DNA of 64,000 nucleotides from Procambarus clarkii. Taxonomy: Eukaryota > Arthropoda > Malacostraca > Decapoda > Cambaridae. The position numbers and the translations under genes were made by a program. The notes beneath the pieces are model-generated. The model was not told the DNA's origin. It was given only the letters and a program-made list of their open reading frames with translations, and made no database searches. The stretch is taken from NCBI RefSeq assembly GCF_040958095.1, contig NC_091188.1, positions 36,232,185-36,296,184 of the forward strand, read 5' to 3'. This document shows positions 32,532 to 42,539 of the stretch, one piece after another; the first letter of the stretch is position 1, and every line of letters starts with the position of its first letter.

Positions 32532-34166
32532 ATGGATAAGGTGCAAGCGTTTGTGGAATCAGGCAAGCCTGAGGACTTGGAAGGTTGCACGAGGGATCAA
32601 TTGAAACAAATAGCAGAAAAATGTGGCATCAGGTTGAAAGCATCTAAAGTAGCTGGGATAAAGGATGAGATCCTGAGGCAGTTAAGAGCCAAAAATGAAG
32701 CGGCAGAACAAGGAGCCCAGAAAGGAGCTGAAAGTGGAAAGGAGGATGATGGGCAGGATGAAGTGAGATCCCAGGGATCGAGTAGGAGCAGCAAGAGTAG
32801 CCGCAGTAGTAGGAGTAGCCGAAATAGGAGCTTGGAGAGATTCCAGTTAGAGCTCCAGATCCAACAACAGCATGAGGAGAGACAGTTCCAGCTGGAAAAG
32901 ATGAAATTGGAACTCCAGATGAAAAATGAAGCCGAGAAGGAAAAAGAGAAAACCAGACTGGAAATAGAAAAAGAGAAAGCAAGACTAGAGGTAGAGAAAG
33001 AAAAAGAGAAAACCAGAGTAAGGGAACTGGAGTTGGAACAGGAGAAAGAAAAAGCCCAAGTCGAAAAAGAAAAAGAGAGAACAAAACAAATGCAGATAGA
33101 AGCGAATAGAACCTTGGCTGAGCAAAGGATTGAACATGGGTTGCCAGAGAGCACCACCCAGGTATCACACCCACCAGATGTTAGGGTTAGGGAGAAGGAC
33201 ATTCCCTTGTTTGTTCCCGAAGAGGCAGAGAGCTTTTTCGAGCACTTTGAAAAAGTAGCCAGCATCAAGGAGTGGCCACAGGAGGAATGGGCCCAGCTGG
33301 TCCAGTTAAGATTGACCGGTGCAGCCAGGGAGGCATACACCCAATTGTCACTGGAAGAGTGCCAGGATTATGCCACGGTAAAGAGCAGCATATTGCGCTC
33401 GTTTCAGTTAACCCCAGAAGCTTATAGAAAGCGCTTCAGAGAGATGAGCAAAGTTGGAGCATGTACGTTTGCTGAGACAGCAAGAGATCTGGAAAGACGA
33501 TTCCAGAAGTGGATTGAGGCTGCTGGAGTTGGATCTTACGCTGACCTGAAGCAACTGATGGTCATGGAGAAGTTCTTGGAGATGATGCATCCCGAAACAA
33601 AGTTCAAGATCCAAGAAGCAGGAATAAAGGAGGTGAAAGATGCCGCAGATAGGGCAGATATGATTACTGAAGCGTACAAGAGCTTGAGGGAGAACAGAGT
33701 GCAGAATGAGGTGAGACGCAGCAATGGCAGACCCAGTGGAGTCTGGGGAGGAAGAAATTACGAGAGACCCAGAGGAGTCAGGGGTGAGAAGAATTTTGAT
33801 AAATGGGCAGATAAACGTAAGTACCCTAAAACTCAGAAGAGTAGGTCGCGCACTTCGTCTGAAAGTGAAGATGGAGGAGCTAAACGAGAAACTAATCGTG
33901 ATCCAGGGAATCAAGAATCCAGTAAAGCTCCACAGAGTACGAGTAGTACGTCTGACCCGAGGAACTCTCATGTGAGTGGGCAGAGTCAGAGCTACTCTGG
34001 CACATATAGAAGAGACTTTTCCCAGATGAGATGTTACAATTGTAACGGATTGGGTCACGTGATGCGAGATTGTCGGCAGGGCAAGAGAGTTGTGACCCTG
34101 GCCATGTGTGACCCCCGAGTTAATATACTAATGTGTTCCGAGACAAACCACAGAAGAGGAACTTAG
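32532..34166 (+). CDS. gag: Gag of element 1, ends by frameshift
   Basis: Capsid precursor. Start chosen at the ATG at 32532 (MDKVQAFVESG) because the paralogous gag at 16458 starts similarly; an in-frame ATG 13 codons upstream exists. Domains: SAP-like N terminus (residues about 15-50, TRDQLKQIAEKCGIRL), Ser/Arg-rich linker, long EK-rich coiled coil (about 100-205), gag/SCAN-like domain (about 235-390: PLFVPEEAESFFEHFEKVA, WPQEEWAQLVQ, SFQLTPEAYRKRFREM, MVMEKFLEMM), and a CCHC zinc knuckle (CYNCNGLGHVMRDC). About 15 codons after the knuckle a one-base loss relative to element 2 near 34112 shifts the frame, so it stops at 34166 instead of running into protease. Confidence 0.9.
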   Translation: MDKVQAFVESGKPEDLEGCTRDQLKQIAEKCGIRLKASKVAGIKDEILRQLRAKNEAAEQGAQKGAESGKEDDGQDEVRSQGSSRSSKSSRSSRSSRNRSLERFQLELQIQQQHEERQFQLEKMKLELQMKNEAEKEKEKTRLEIEKEKARLEVEKEKEKTRVRELELEQEKEKAQVEKEKERTKQMQIEANRTLAEQRIEHGLPESTTQVSHPPDVRVREKDIPLFVPEEAESFFEHFEKVASIKEWPQEEWAQLVQLRLTGAAREAYTQLSLEECQDYATVKSSILRSFQLTPEAYRKRFREMSKVGACTFAETARDLERRFQKWIEAAGVGSYADLKQLMVMEKFLEMMHPETKFKIQEAGIKEVKDAADRADMITEAYKSLRENRVQNEVRRSNGRPSGVWGGRNYERPRGVRGEKNFDKWADKRKYPKTQKSRSRTSSESEDGGAKRETNRDPGNQESSKAPQSTSSTSDPRNSHVSGQSQSYSGTYRRDFSQMRCYNCNGLGHVMRDCRQGKRVVTLAMCDPRVNILMCSETNHRRGT

Positions 34167-35485
34167 TGAACGAGAGGTATAGGCCGTTGATGAGTAAAGG
34201 TTGGATCAGTATAGGAGGCCAACCTGAGGTAGAAGTTGGTATCTTAAGAGATACCGGAGCTAATCAGAGCTTGATTACGAGAAGCCTGATTGGGAATGAT
34301 CGACGGTTAGCTGGCAGGAGTAAGATGAAGGTATATGGGTTGTTGTCTGAAAGTGACATGCCCGTGTGTACTGTCCAGCTAAGGTCGGAATATGTGTCGG
34401 CGGAGGTGATGTTGGGAGTATGCCCCGACATACCTGTTCCAGGAGTCCAAGTGATCCTGGGAAATGACTTGTGCGGGACAAAGGTGTTGCCAAGAGTCAT
34501 AGCAGAGACTGTGCCAGAGGAGTGCCCAGAAGGCCACGGCACGGGTGGGACACCCGAGAGTGTGAACCTGACTGACATCCGAGGAGATGAGTCAGGAGAC
34601 CGCCAAGCCATTGAGTACCCTGTCTCGGTAGTGACGAAGACAGAGGTGGCCGACAAGGAAGACGCTGGAGAAGATGAGACAGTGTCGATTAAACCGGTAG
34701 AAAATATCGATGTAGATATAGCATGGCTGTTTGATGAAGGTCCAGCCCAGGAAAATGAAGTCTCGGTGAGGTCAAAAGTGAAGATGACCCAGCCGAAGAG
34801 GAATCATGTGAAGAGAGCGGACCTGAATAAAACCCAGACTGCTGAAATTAAGAGTCGGAAGGCGAAAGCAACTGTGCTGAGTAGGAATGAGGAAGGATGT
34901 GGACATACTGAGGACGGGAGTACAGCGTCAAGTTGTCCACGAGCACAGAGGCATATGGATAGTAGAGTTAAGTTGTGGGAGATGCCAAGAGTTGACATGT
35001 TCCACAGGAAACGTGAAGAAAAGATAGTGAAGAAGAGTAATAGCCGAGAAAATGAAAGGAGAAGAGACAGTATGTGTGGAGAGATGCTTACGAGCAATCT
35101 AGGAGAGGCAAGGCGACGTGTACGGTCGAGTGCTGTTGGTTGTAGTACAATGCCCGAAGAAACTTTTAAGGAACGAAGAAGAGTTGAAGGAGAAGAAATG
35201 GAGTGGTATAAAGATGAGAAATGTGGGAAGAGGATGATGATACAAGCATGGAGGAGTAGAAGAAAGCCGAGGACTCGATGGAAGTCAAACAGGATGAGGT
35301 CTCGGATAAATGAGACGAAAGGGAGAATCGTCGGTGAAGACGAGGGAGTGAAGTATGATGACAGGAGGCGGAAGTATAATGGCAGTAGATGGAAGTGTGA
35401 AGACGACAGAGGAGGTACAGACAGCAGATGTCTGACTCTGGACGTGAAGAGAAGAAGACGAGGAAACGGAGGGTGGAGACAATAA
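34133..35485 (+). CDS. Protease and basic C-terminal region, element 1
   Basis: Continuation of the gag-pro frame after the shift near 34112. The first 150 residues are a retropepsin-type protease: ISIGGQPEVEVGILRDTGAN with the catalytic D-T-G, a middle flap, and VPGVQVILGNDL near the C-terminal Gly loop. Such proteases cleave gag in maturing particles. The remaining 290 residues are Lys/Arg/Glu-rich (HRKREEKIVKKSNSRENERR and similar) and unlike any pol domain I know. No polymerase motif is present. Unlike element 2, no stop codon breaks the frame at the equivalent of 39687. Confidence 0.85.
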   Translation: MFRDKPQKRNLVNERYRPLMSKGWISIGGQPEVEVGILRDTGANQSLITRSLIGNDRRLAGRSKMKVYGLLSESDMPVCTVQLRSEYVSAEVMLGVCPDIPVPGVQVILGNDLCGTKVLPRVIAETVPEECPEGHGTGGTPESVNLTDIRGDESGDRQAIEYPVSVVTKTEVADKEDAGEDETVSIKPVENIDVDIAWLFDEGPAQENEVSVRSKVKMTQPKRNHVKRADLNKTQTAEIKSRKAKATVLSRNEEGCGHTEDGSTASSCPRAQRHMDSRVKLWEMPRVDMFHRKREEKIVKKSNSRENERRRDSMCGEMLTSNLGEARRRVRSSAVGCSTMPEETFKERRRVEGEEMEWYKDEKCGKRMMIQAWRSRRKPRTRWKSNRMRSRINETKGRIVGEDEGVKYDDRRRKYNGSRWKCEDDRGGTDSRCLTLDVKRRRRGNGGWRQ

Positions 35486-35669
35486 GTAGAGTGGACCGAG
35501 GGAGTGCAGGCGTCCTAGGAGGACAGCCTAGCCAAGAGGTGTCAGAGAGGTCAAATCGTTTATGAGAAGATCATGTTTCTGGAGAGATGTGAGCCAGATG
35601 TTGCAAGGAGCAACGAACTAATTGTAGACTCTTAAGGGAGTACGTAAGCAGATCAACCGTTCGAACCAA

Positions 35670-35732
35670 TCGGTTGAAGAACGAGACAGTGTGGTGGCGG
35701 ATGTATTATCCCGAGCTTTGCCACTGGAATAA
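35670..35732 (+). pseudogene. RNase H C-terminal stub, element 1
   Basis: Twenty codons ending SVVADVLSRALPLE then TAA, five bases before the polypurine tract. NVVADALSR-type sequence ends the RNase H domain of Ty3/gypsy pol proteins. It is all that remains of polymerase. Confidence 0.68.
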
Positions 35733-35737
35733 CTCTC

Positions 35738-35756
35738 AAAAATAAGGGGAGGGGAG
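35738..35756 (+). other. Polypurine tract, element 1
   Basis: AAAAATAAGGGGAGGGGAG directly precedes the TGTT of LTR 2, the standard position for plus-strand priming. Confidence 0.85.
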
Positions 35757-37466
35757 TGTTATGATCTCAGCCTGCAGGAGAAACGAGTCTCCCTCCTTGA
35801 GAGTTATTCGTCAAGCCTGACCTGATTAGAAGGTCTAGCAAATATTGAGGTGATAACGCATATGTAAAATAGTTGCTTGGATATGTGTAACAGTTTGAGA
35901 TTATGGGCAATGAAGAAGAAAACAGATAAATGACTGGCGAGGAGATGTAGACATTTTGCTGGAGGCGTGAGGCTCGCTTCCGGAGGACCTTGACCTCACT
36001 TGAGTGCCAGACATCGCAGGGGGAAGCCGCGCTCCGTTTGAGCTCCCGCCAGAAGGGAACCCCTAGTGATATATCTCTAAGAGAAGAGAAGTGTGCAGAC
36101 GTGCCAGCTGTGGAATTGAGCTGAGAACGTTGTGGTGTCAAGTCTTGGACGGCGAGGAGAGTTTAATAAGCTGCTCAGAGGCATTTTCGTGGGCTGTGTG
36201 GAGCGCCCTGACCAGACGCCGTCAGAGGGAAAGCGCCCTCGATCAGTTAATCTGTGGTTTGTTCTTTGGGGAAGAAGTTGCTGAGAACTTCGAAGCCAGC
36301 AGATGAAGTAGCTGATGAGACTCCAAGGTAGTGGAGCAGAGGACCTCGAGCTGTGAGGAGAAGCAGCAGTGAAGAGGAGTGTCACGTGCTTCTGTAGAGG
36401 TGGAGAAGCACCATAGTTGCTCGAGGAAACTTCATGGTGTAGCAGCCAAGAGAGCTGTGGAGGACCCTAGCAGAAGGGTGAAGCACCGTAGTTGCTCAAG
36501 GAAACTTCATGATAGCAGCCTGGAGGAGCTGCAGAGGATCCTGATAGTGAAGCCCGGAAGAACCTAAGGATATTAGGGTAGTGAACTTCCAGAGGTGGAA
36601 GGGGAAGTTCTGGTGGATTACTTATAGGGAGTTGATAGTGTTTGGTTGTCATTAGCGTGCAAGACGCAGTGAGAGGTGAGTGACTGTTGGCATTCTTATG
36701 TCAAGGAGTTTTTTATACTGAAGTTTAGAGTTACAGTCGTAGGCTGGATTACCTACAGATGTATGCGTTCTAGGACTGATATTGATCGATTAATCATTGT
36801 TGTGTATCAGTGAACATTTATACTGATATATGTTATTGCATTCAAATGCTGGTTTTCTATATATACATTATCTTGCTGATAGTGCAACAGCGTATGTAGA
36901 CTTGATCAACTTGAGGAGGTTGATAGTATCAGGTGGTGAACCAGGAGATAGGATACCACTTGATAAGCTGATAATAGAGTTCTGATGGTGTTGGAGTGCA
37001 ACCTGATTGTGATATTATAGAGTATAGGATTCATTATTATTATATGTGTGTATGTATCGTGTATGTGCTTTGTCCAGTAAATGTATCCCAATTTGCTAGT
37101 GTTTGCCCTTGTCCTAGTGAGGCTTCCCAGGAGGTAGTAAAGAAGGAGAGAGAGAGAGAAAGAACCAAGAACCACTGCCGTGGACAGGGTAAAAGGTAAT
37201 ACTAATAAGTCAAAAAGGGGATTGAGGAGATCATATCACCTAAGGAGAGAGTGGGGAGTCACAGCGGCTTGAGTGGGTGTGTGCACGTGACAACGAGGCT
37301 AAGTGTTGGAGCCGCATCCCCTAAACGTGTGACGTTGAGCCCCTCTCCAAGAGCCAGAAGCGCCAAGGGTGATCTCCTAGTATAAGCACTCTACCGAGTT
37401 GTGGGTTGGGTTGTCCGTAGAGAAGGATCAACGACGACAACACCAACCAACCCACAGTCTATAATA
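35757..37466 (+). repeat. LTR 2, shared between the two interiors
   Basis: 1710 bp. Left neighbour is the polypurine tract of interior 1 and right neighbour the primer site of interior 2, so it serves both as 3' LTR and 5' LTR. Internal frames here are LTR noise. Confidence 0.95.
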
Positions 37467-37469
37467 AAT

Positions 37470-37486
37470 TGGGGGCCTGTCCGGGA
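37470..37486 (+). other. Primer-binding site, element 2
   Basis: Same TGGGGGCCTGTCCGGGA, same spacing from LTR 2 as in element 1. Confidence 0.8.
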
Positions 37487-37601
37487 GAGTGAACTGACAC
37501 ACCCACACACTGTCCAAGAGTGGATTTGTACACCCCTGCTGAGATAAACTGTGTGACCGCAGGTGTATACTCTCTCTCTTGGGAAGACTCACAGGACAAA
37601 G

Positions 37602-39689
37602 ATGGATAAGGTGCAAGCGTTTGTGGAATCAGGCAAGCCTGAGGACTTGGAAGGTTGCACGAGGGATCAATTGAAACAAATAGCAGAAAAATGTGGCATC
37701 AGGTTGAAAGCATCTAAAGTAGCTGGGATAAAGGATGAGATCCTGAGGCAGTTAAGAGCCAAAAATGAAGCGGCAGAACAAGGAGCCCAGAAAGGAGCTG
37801 AAAGTGGAAAGGAGGATGATGGGCAGGATGAAGTGAGATCCCAGGGATCGAGTAGGAGCAGCAAGAGTAGCCGCAGTAGTAGGAGTAGCCGAAATAGGAG
37901 CTTGGAGAGATTCCAGTTAGAGCTCCAGATCCAACAACAGCGTGAGGAGAGACAGTTCCAGCTGGAAAAGATGAAATTGGAACTCCAGATGAAAAATGAA
38001 GCCGAGAAGGAAAAAGAGAAAACCAGACTGGAAATAGAAAAAGAGAAAGCAAGACTAGAGGTGGAGAAAGAAAAAGAGAAAACCAGAGTAAGGGAACTGG
38101 AGTTGGAACAGGAGAAAGAAAAAGCCCAAGTCGAAAAAGAAAAAGAGAGAACAAAACAAATGCAGATAGAAGCGAATAGAACCTTGGCTGAGCAAAGGAT
38201 TGAACATGGGTTGCCAGAGAGCACCACCCAGGTATCACACCCACCAGATGTTAGGGTTAGGGAGAAGGACATTCCCTTGTTTGTTCCCGAAGAGGCAGAG
38301 AGCTTTTTCGAGCACTTTGAAAAAGTAGCCAGCATTAAGGAGTGGCCACAGGAGGAATGGGCCCAGCTGGTCCAGTTAAGATTGACCGGTGCAGCCAGGG
38401 AGGCATATACCCAATTGTCACTGGAAGAGTGCCAGGATTATGCCACGGTAAAGAGCAGCATATTGCGCTCGTTTCAGTTAACCCCTGAAGCTTATAGAAA
38501 GCGCTTCAGAGAGATGAGCAAAGTTGGAGCATGTACGTTTGCTGAGACAGCAAGAGATCTGGAAAGACGATTCCAGAAGTGGATTGAGGCTGCTGGAGTT
38601 GGATCTTACGCTGACCTGAAGCAACTGATGGTCATGGAGAAGTTCTTGGAGATGATGCATCCCGAAACAAAGTTCAAGATCCAAGAAGCAGGGATAAAGG
38701 AGGTGAAAGATGCCGCAGATAGGGCAGATATGATTACTGAAGCGTACAAGAGCTTGAGGGAGAACAGAGTGCAGAATGAGGTGAGACGCAGCAATGGCAA
38801 ACCCAGTGGAGTCTGGGGAGGAAGAAATTACGAGAGACCCAGAGGAGTCTGGGGTGAGAAGAATTTTGATAAATGGGCAGATAAGCGTAAGTACCCTAAA
38901 ACTCAGAAGAGTAGGTCGCGCACTTCGTCTGAAAGTGAAGATGGAGGAGCTAAACGAGAAACTAATCGTGATCCAGGGAATCAAGAATCCAGTAAAGCTC
39001 CACAGAGTACGAGTAGTACGTCTGGCCCGAGGAACTCTCATGTGAGTGGGCAGAGTCAGAGCTACTCTGGTACATATAGAAGAGACTTTTCCCAGATGAG
39101 ATGTTACAATTGTAACGGATTGGGTCACGTGATGCGAGATTGTCGGCAGGGCAAGAGAGTTGTGACCCTGGCCATGTGTGACCCCCGAGGTAAATATACT
39201 AATGTGTTCCGAGACAAACCACAGAAGAGGAACTTAGTGAACGAGAGGTATAGGCCGTTGATGAGTAAAGGTTGGATCAGTATAGGAGGCCAACCTGAGG
39301 TAGAAGTTGGTATCTTAAGAGATACCGGAGCTAATCAGAGCTTGATTACGAGAAGCCTGATTGGGAATGATCGACGGTTAGCTGGCAGGAGTAAGATGAA
39401 GGTATATGGGTTGTTGTCTGAAAGTGACATGCCCGTGTGTACTGTCCAGCTAAGGTCGGAATATGTGTCGGCGGAGGTGATGTTGGGAGTATGCCCCGAT
39501 ATACCTGTTCCAGGAGTCCAAGTGATCCTGGGAAATGACTTGTGCGGGACAAAGGTGTTGCCAAGAGTCATAGCAGAGACTGTGCCAGAGGAGTGCCCAG
39601 AAGGCCACGGCACGGGTGGGACACCCGAGAGTGTGAACCTGACTGACATCCGAGGAGATGAGTCAGGAGACCGCCAAGCCATTGAGTAA
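37602..39689 (+). CDS. gag-pro: Gag-protease polyprotein, element 2
   Basis: A single frame of 695 residues from the ATG at 37602. Gag domains are as in element 1, with the CCHC knuckle near residue 500. The protease follows without a frame change: about 50 residues later comes GILRDTGAN with its D-T-G, then VPGVQVILGNDL. It shows that gag and protease are made as one fusion in this family. It ends at TAA (39687) where element 1 reads TAC. The same frame stays open from 39690 to 40556. Only scattered substitutions separate it from element 1, so the copies are of nearly the same age. Confidence 0.92.
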   Translation: MDKVQAFVESGKPEDLEGCTRDQLKQIAEKCGIRLKASKVAGIKDEILRQLRAKNEAAEQGAQKGAESGKEDDGQDEVRSQGSSRSSKSSRSSRSSRNRSLERFQLELQIQQQREERQFQLEKMKLELQMKNEAEKEKEKTRLEIEKEKARLEVEKEKEKTRVRELELEQEKEKAQVEKEKERTKQMQIEANRTLAEQRIEHGLPESTTQVSHPPDVRVREKDIPLFVPEEAESFFEHFEKVASIKEWPQEEWAQLVQLRLTGAAREAYTQLSLEECQDYATVKSSILRSFQLTPEAYRKRFREMSKVGACTFAETARDLERRFQKWIEAAGVGSYADLKQLMVMEKFLEMMHPETKFKIQEAGIKEVKDAADRADMITEAYKSLRENRVQNEVRRSNGKPSGVWGGRNYERPRGVWGEKNFDKWADKRKYPKTQKSRSRTSSESEDGGAKRETNRDPGNQESSKAPQSTSSTSGPRNSHVSGQSQSYSGTYRRDFSQMRCYNCNGLGHVMRDCRQGKRVVTLAMCDPRGKYTNVFRDKPQKRNLVNERYRPLMSKGWISIGGQPEVEVGILRDTGANQSLITRSLIGNDRRLAGRSKMKVYGLLSESDMPVCTVQLRSEYVSAEVMLGVCPDIPVPGVQVILGNDLCGTKVLPRVIAETVPEECPEGHGTGGTPESVNLTDIRGDESGDRQAIE

Positions 39690-40556
39690 CCTGTCTCGGT
39701 AGTGACGAAGACAGAGGTGACCGACAAGGAAGTCGCTGGAGAAGATGAGACAGTGTCGATTAAACCGGTAGAAAATATCGATGTAGATATAGCATGGCTG
39801 TTTGATGAAGGTCCAGCCCAAGAAAATGAAGTCTCGGTGAGGTCAAAAGTGAAGATGACCCAGCCGAAGAGGAATCATGTGAAGAGAGCGGACCTGAGTA
39901 AAGCCCAGACTGCTGAAATTAAGAGTCGGAAGGCGAAAGCAACTGTGCTGAGTAGGAATGAGGAAGGATGTGGACATACTGAGGACGGGAGTACAGCGTC
40001 AAGTTGTCCACGAGCACAGAGGCATATGGATAGTAGAGTTAAGTTGTGGGAGATGCCAAGAGTTGACATGTTCCACAGGAAACGTGAAGAAAAGATAGTG
40101 AAGAAGAGTAATAGCCGAGAAAATGAAAGGAGAAGAGACAGTATGTGTGGAGAGATGCTTACGAGCAATCTAGGAGAGGCAAGGCGACGTGTACGGTCGA
40201 GTGCTGTTGGTTGTAGTACAATGCCCGAAGAAACTTTTAAGGAACGAAGAAGAGTTGAAGGAGAAGAAATGGAGTGGTATAAAGATGAGAAATGTGGGAA
40301 GAGGATGATGATACAAGCATGGAGGAGTAGAAGAAAGCCGAGGACTCGATGGAAGTCAAACAGGATGAGGTCTCGGATAAATGAGACGAAAGGGAGAATC
40401 GTCGGTGAAGACGAGGGAGTGAAGTATGATGACAGGAGGCGGAAGTATAATGGCAGTAGATGGAAGTGTGAAGACGACAGAGGAGGTACAGACAGCAGAT
40501 GTCTGACTCTGGACGTGAAGAGAAGAAGACGAGGAAACGGAGGGTGGAGACAATAA
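39690..40556 (+). pseudogene. Basic C-terminal region, element 2, cut off by a nonsense codon
   Basis: Continues the frame of 37602-39689 after the TAA. It matches the C-terminal 290 residues of element 1 almost throughout: acidic start (DIAWLFDEGPAQENE), then a long Lys/Arg/Glu-rich section. No known domain. It could be a nucleic-acid-binding tail or the scrambled remains of pol read in an open frame. Confidence 0.6.
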
Positions 40557-40740
40557 GTAGAGTGGACCGAGGGAGTGCAGGCGTCCTAGGAGGACAGCCT
40601 AGCCAAGAGGTGTCAGAGAGGTCAAATCGTTTATGAGAAGATCATGTTTCTGGAGAGTTGTGAGCCAGATGTTGCAAGGAGCAACGAACTAATTGTAGAC
40701 TCTTAAGGGAGTACGTAAGCAGATCAACCGTTCGAACCAA

Positions 40741-40803
40741 TCGGTTGAAGAACGAGACAGTGTGGTGGCGGATGTATTATCCCGAGCTTTGCCACTGGAA
40801 TAA
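40741..40803 (+). pseudogene. RNase H C-terminal stub, element 2
   Basis: Same VVADVLSRALPLE-stop as in element 1, immediately before the polypurine tract. Confidence 0.68.
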
Positions 40804-40808
40804 CTCTC

Positions 40809-40827
40809 AAAAATAAGGGGAGGGGAG
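40809..40827 (+). other. Polypurine tract, element 2
   Basis: AAAAATAAGGGGAGGGGAG directly before LTR 3. Confidence 0.85.
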
Positions 40828-42539
40828 TGTTATGATCTCAGCCTGCAGGAGAAACGAGTCTCCCTCCTTGAGAGTTATTCGTCAAGCCTGACCTGATTAG
40901 AAGGTCTAGCAAATATTGAGGTGATAACGCATATGTAAAATAGTTGCTTGGATATGTGTAACAGTTTGAGATTATGGGCAATGAAGAAGAAAACAGATAA
41001 ATGACTGGCGAGGAGATGTAGACATTTTGCTGGAGGCGTGAGGCTCGCTTCCGGAGGACCTTGACCTCACTTGAGTGCCAGACATCGCAGGGGGAAGCCG
41101 CGCTCCGTTTGAGCTCCCGCCAGAAGGGAACCCCTAGTGATATATCTCTAAGAGAAGAGAAGTGTGCAGACGTGCCAGCTGTGGAATTGAGCAGAGAACG
41201 TTGTGGTGTCAAGTCTTGGACGGCGAGGAGAGTTTAATAAGCTGCTCAGAGGCATTTTCGTGGGCTGTGTGGAGCGCCCTGACCAGACGCCGTCAGAGGG
41301 AAAGCGCCCTCGATCAGTTAATCTGTGGTTTGTTCTTTGGGGAAGAAGTTGCTGAGAACTTCGAAGCCAGCAGATGAAGTAGCTGATGAGACTCCAAGGT
41401 AGTGGAGCAGAGGACCTCGAGCTGTGAGGAGAAGCAGCAGTGAAGAGGAGTGTCACGTGCTTCTGTAGAGGTGGAGAAGCACCATAGTTGCTCGAGGAAA
41501 CTTCATGGTGTAGCAGCCAAGAGAGCTGTGGAGGACCCTAGCAGAAGGGTGAAGCACCGTAGTTGCTCAAGGAAACTTCATGATAGCAGCCTGGAGGAGC
41601 TGCAGAGGATCCTGGTAGTGAAGCCCGGAAGAACCTAAGGATATTAGGGTAGTGAACTTCCAGAGGTGGAAGGGGAAGTTCTGGTGGATTACTTATAGGG
41701 AGTTGATAGTGTTTGGTTGTCATTAGCGTGCAAGACGCAGTGAGAGGTGAGTGACTGTTGGCATTCTTATGTCAAGGAGTTTTTTATACTGAAGTTTAGA
41801 GTTACAGTCGTAGGCTGGATTACCTACAGATGTATGCGTTCTAGGACTGATATTGATCGATTAATCATTGTTGTGTATCAATGAACATTTATACTGATAT
41901 ATGTTATTGCATTCAAATGCTGGTTTTCTATATATACATTATCTTGCTGATAGTGCAACAGCGTATGTAAACTTGATCAACTTGAGGAGGTTGATAGTAT
42001 CAGGTGGTGAACCAGGAGATAGGATACCACTTGATAAGCTGATAATAGAGTTCTGATGGTGTTGGAGTGCAACCTGATTGTGATATTATAGAGTATAGGA
42101 TTCATTATTATTATATGTGTGTATGTATCGTGTATGTGCTTTGTCCAGTAAATGTATCCCAATTTGCTAGTGTTTGCCCTTGTCCTAGTGAGGCTTCCCA
42201 GGAGGTAGTAAAGAAGGAGAGAGAGAGAGAGAAAGAACCAAGAACCACTGCCGTGGACAGGGTAAAAGGTAATACTAATAAGTCAAAAAGGGGATTGAGG
42301 ATATCATATCACCTAAGGAGAGAGTGGGGAGTCACAGCGGCTCGAGTGGGTGTGTGCACGTGACAACGAGGCTAAGTGTTGGAGCCGCATCCCCTAAACG
42401 TGTGACGTTGAGCCCCTCTCCAAGAGCCAGAAGCGCCAAGGGTGATCTCCTAGTATAAGCACTCTACCGAGTTGTGGGTTGGGTTGTCCGTAGAGAAGGA
42501 TCAACGACGACAACACCAACCAACCCACAGTCTATAATA
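40828..42539 (+). repeat. LTR 3 of the tandem provirus
   Basis: 1712 bp, the two extra bases being in the GA run near 42220. It ends TATAATA and is followed by the CTTGC target duplication and LINE C sequence. Confidence 0.95.

Larger units (their letters stand above)
30687..42539 (+). mobile_element. Tandem Ty3/gypsy-like provirus: LTR-gag/pro-LTR-gag/pro-LTR
   Basis: Three near-identical LTRs (30687-32396, 35757-37466, 40828-42539) alternate with two near-identical interiors. CTTGC at 30682-30686 and 42540-42544 is the 5-bp target duplication for the whole array; the middle LTR is flanked by polypurine tract and primer site, not by host DNA. The array therefore probably arose after integration by unequal exchange between LTRs. 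The interiors code gag, a CCHC knuckle and an aspartic protease, then a basic reading frame; no reverse transcriptase or integrase is present. It is inserted in a LINE fragment. Confidence 0.95.

Noticed and set aside
32597..33340. Antisense ORFs of 176-247 codons opposite gag (also 37667-38335 and 33408-34058)
   Set aside because: Shadows of the Glu/Lys-rich coiled-coil coding strand, giving Ser/Phe/Leu-rich nonsense; they repeat in both elements.
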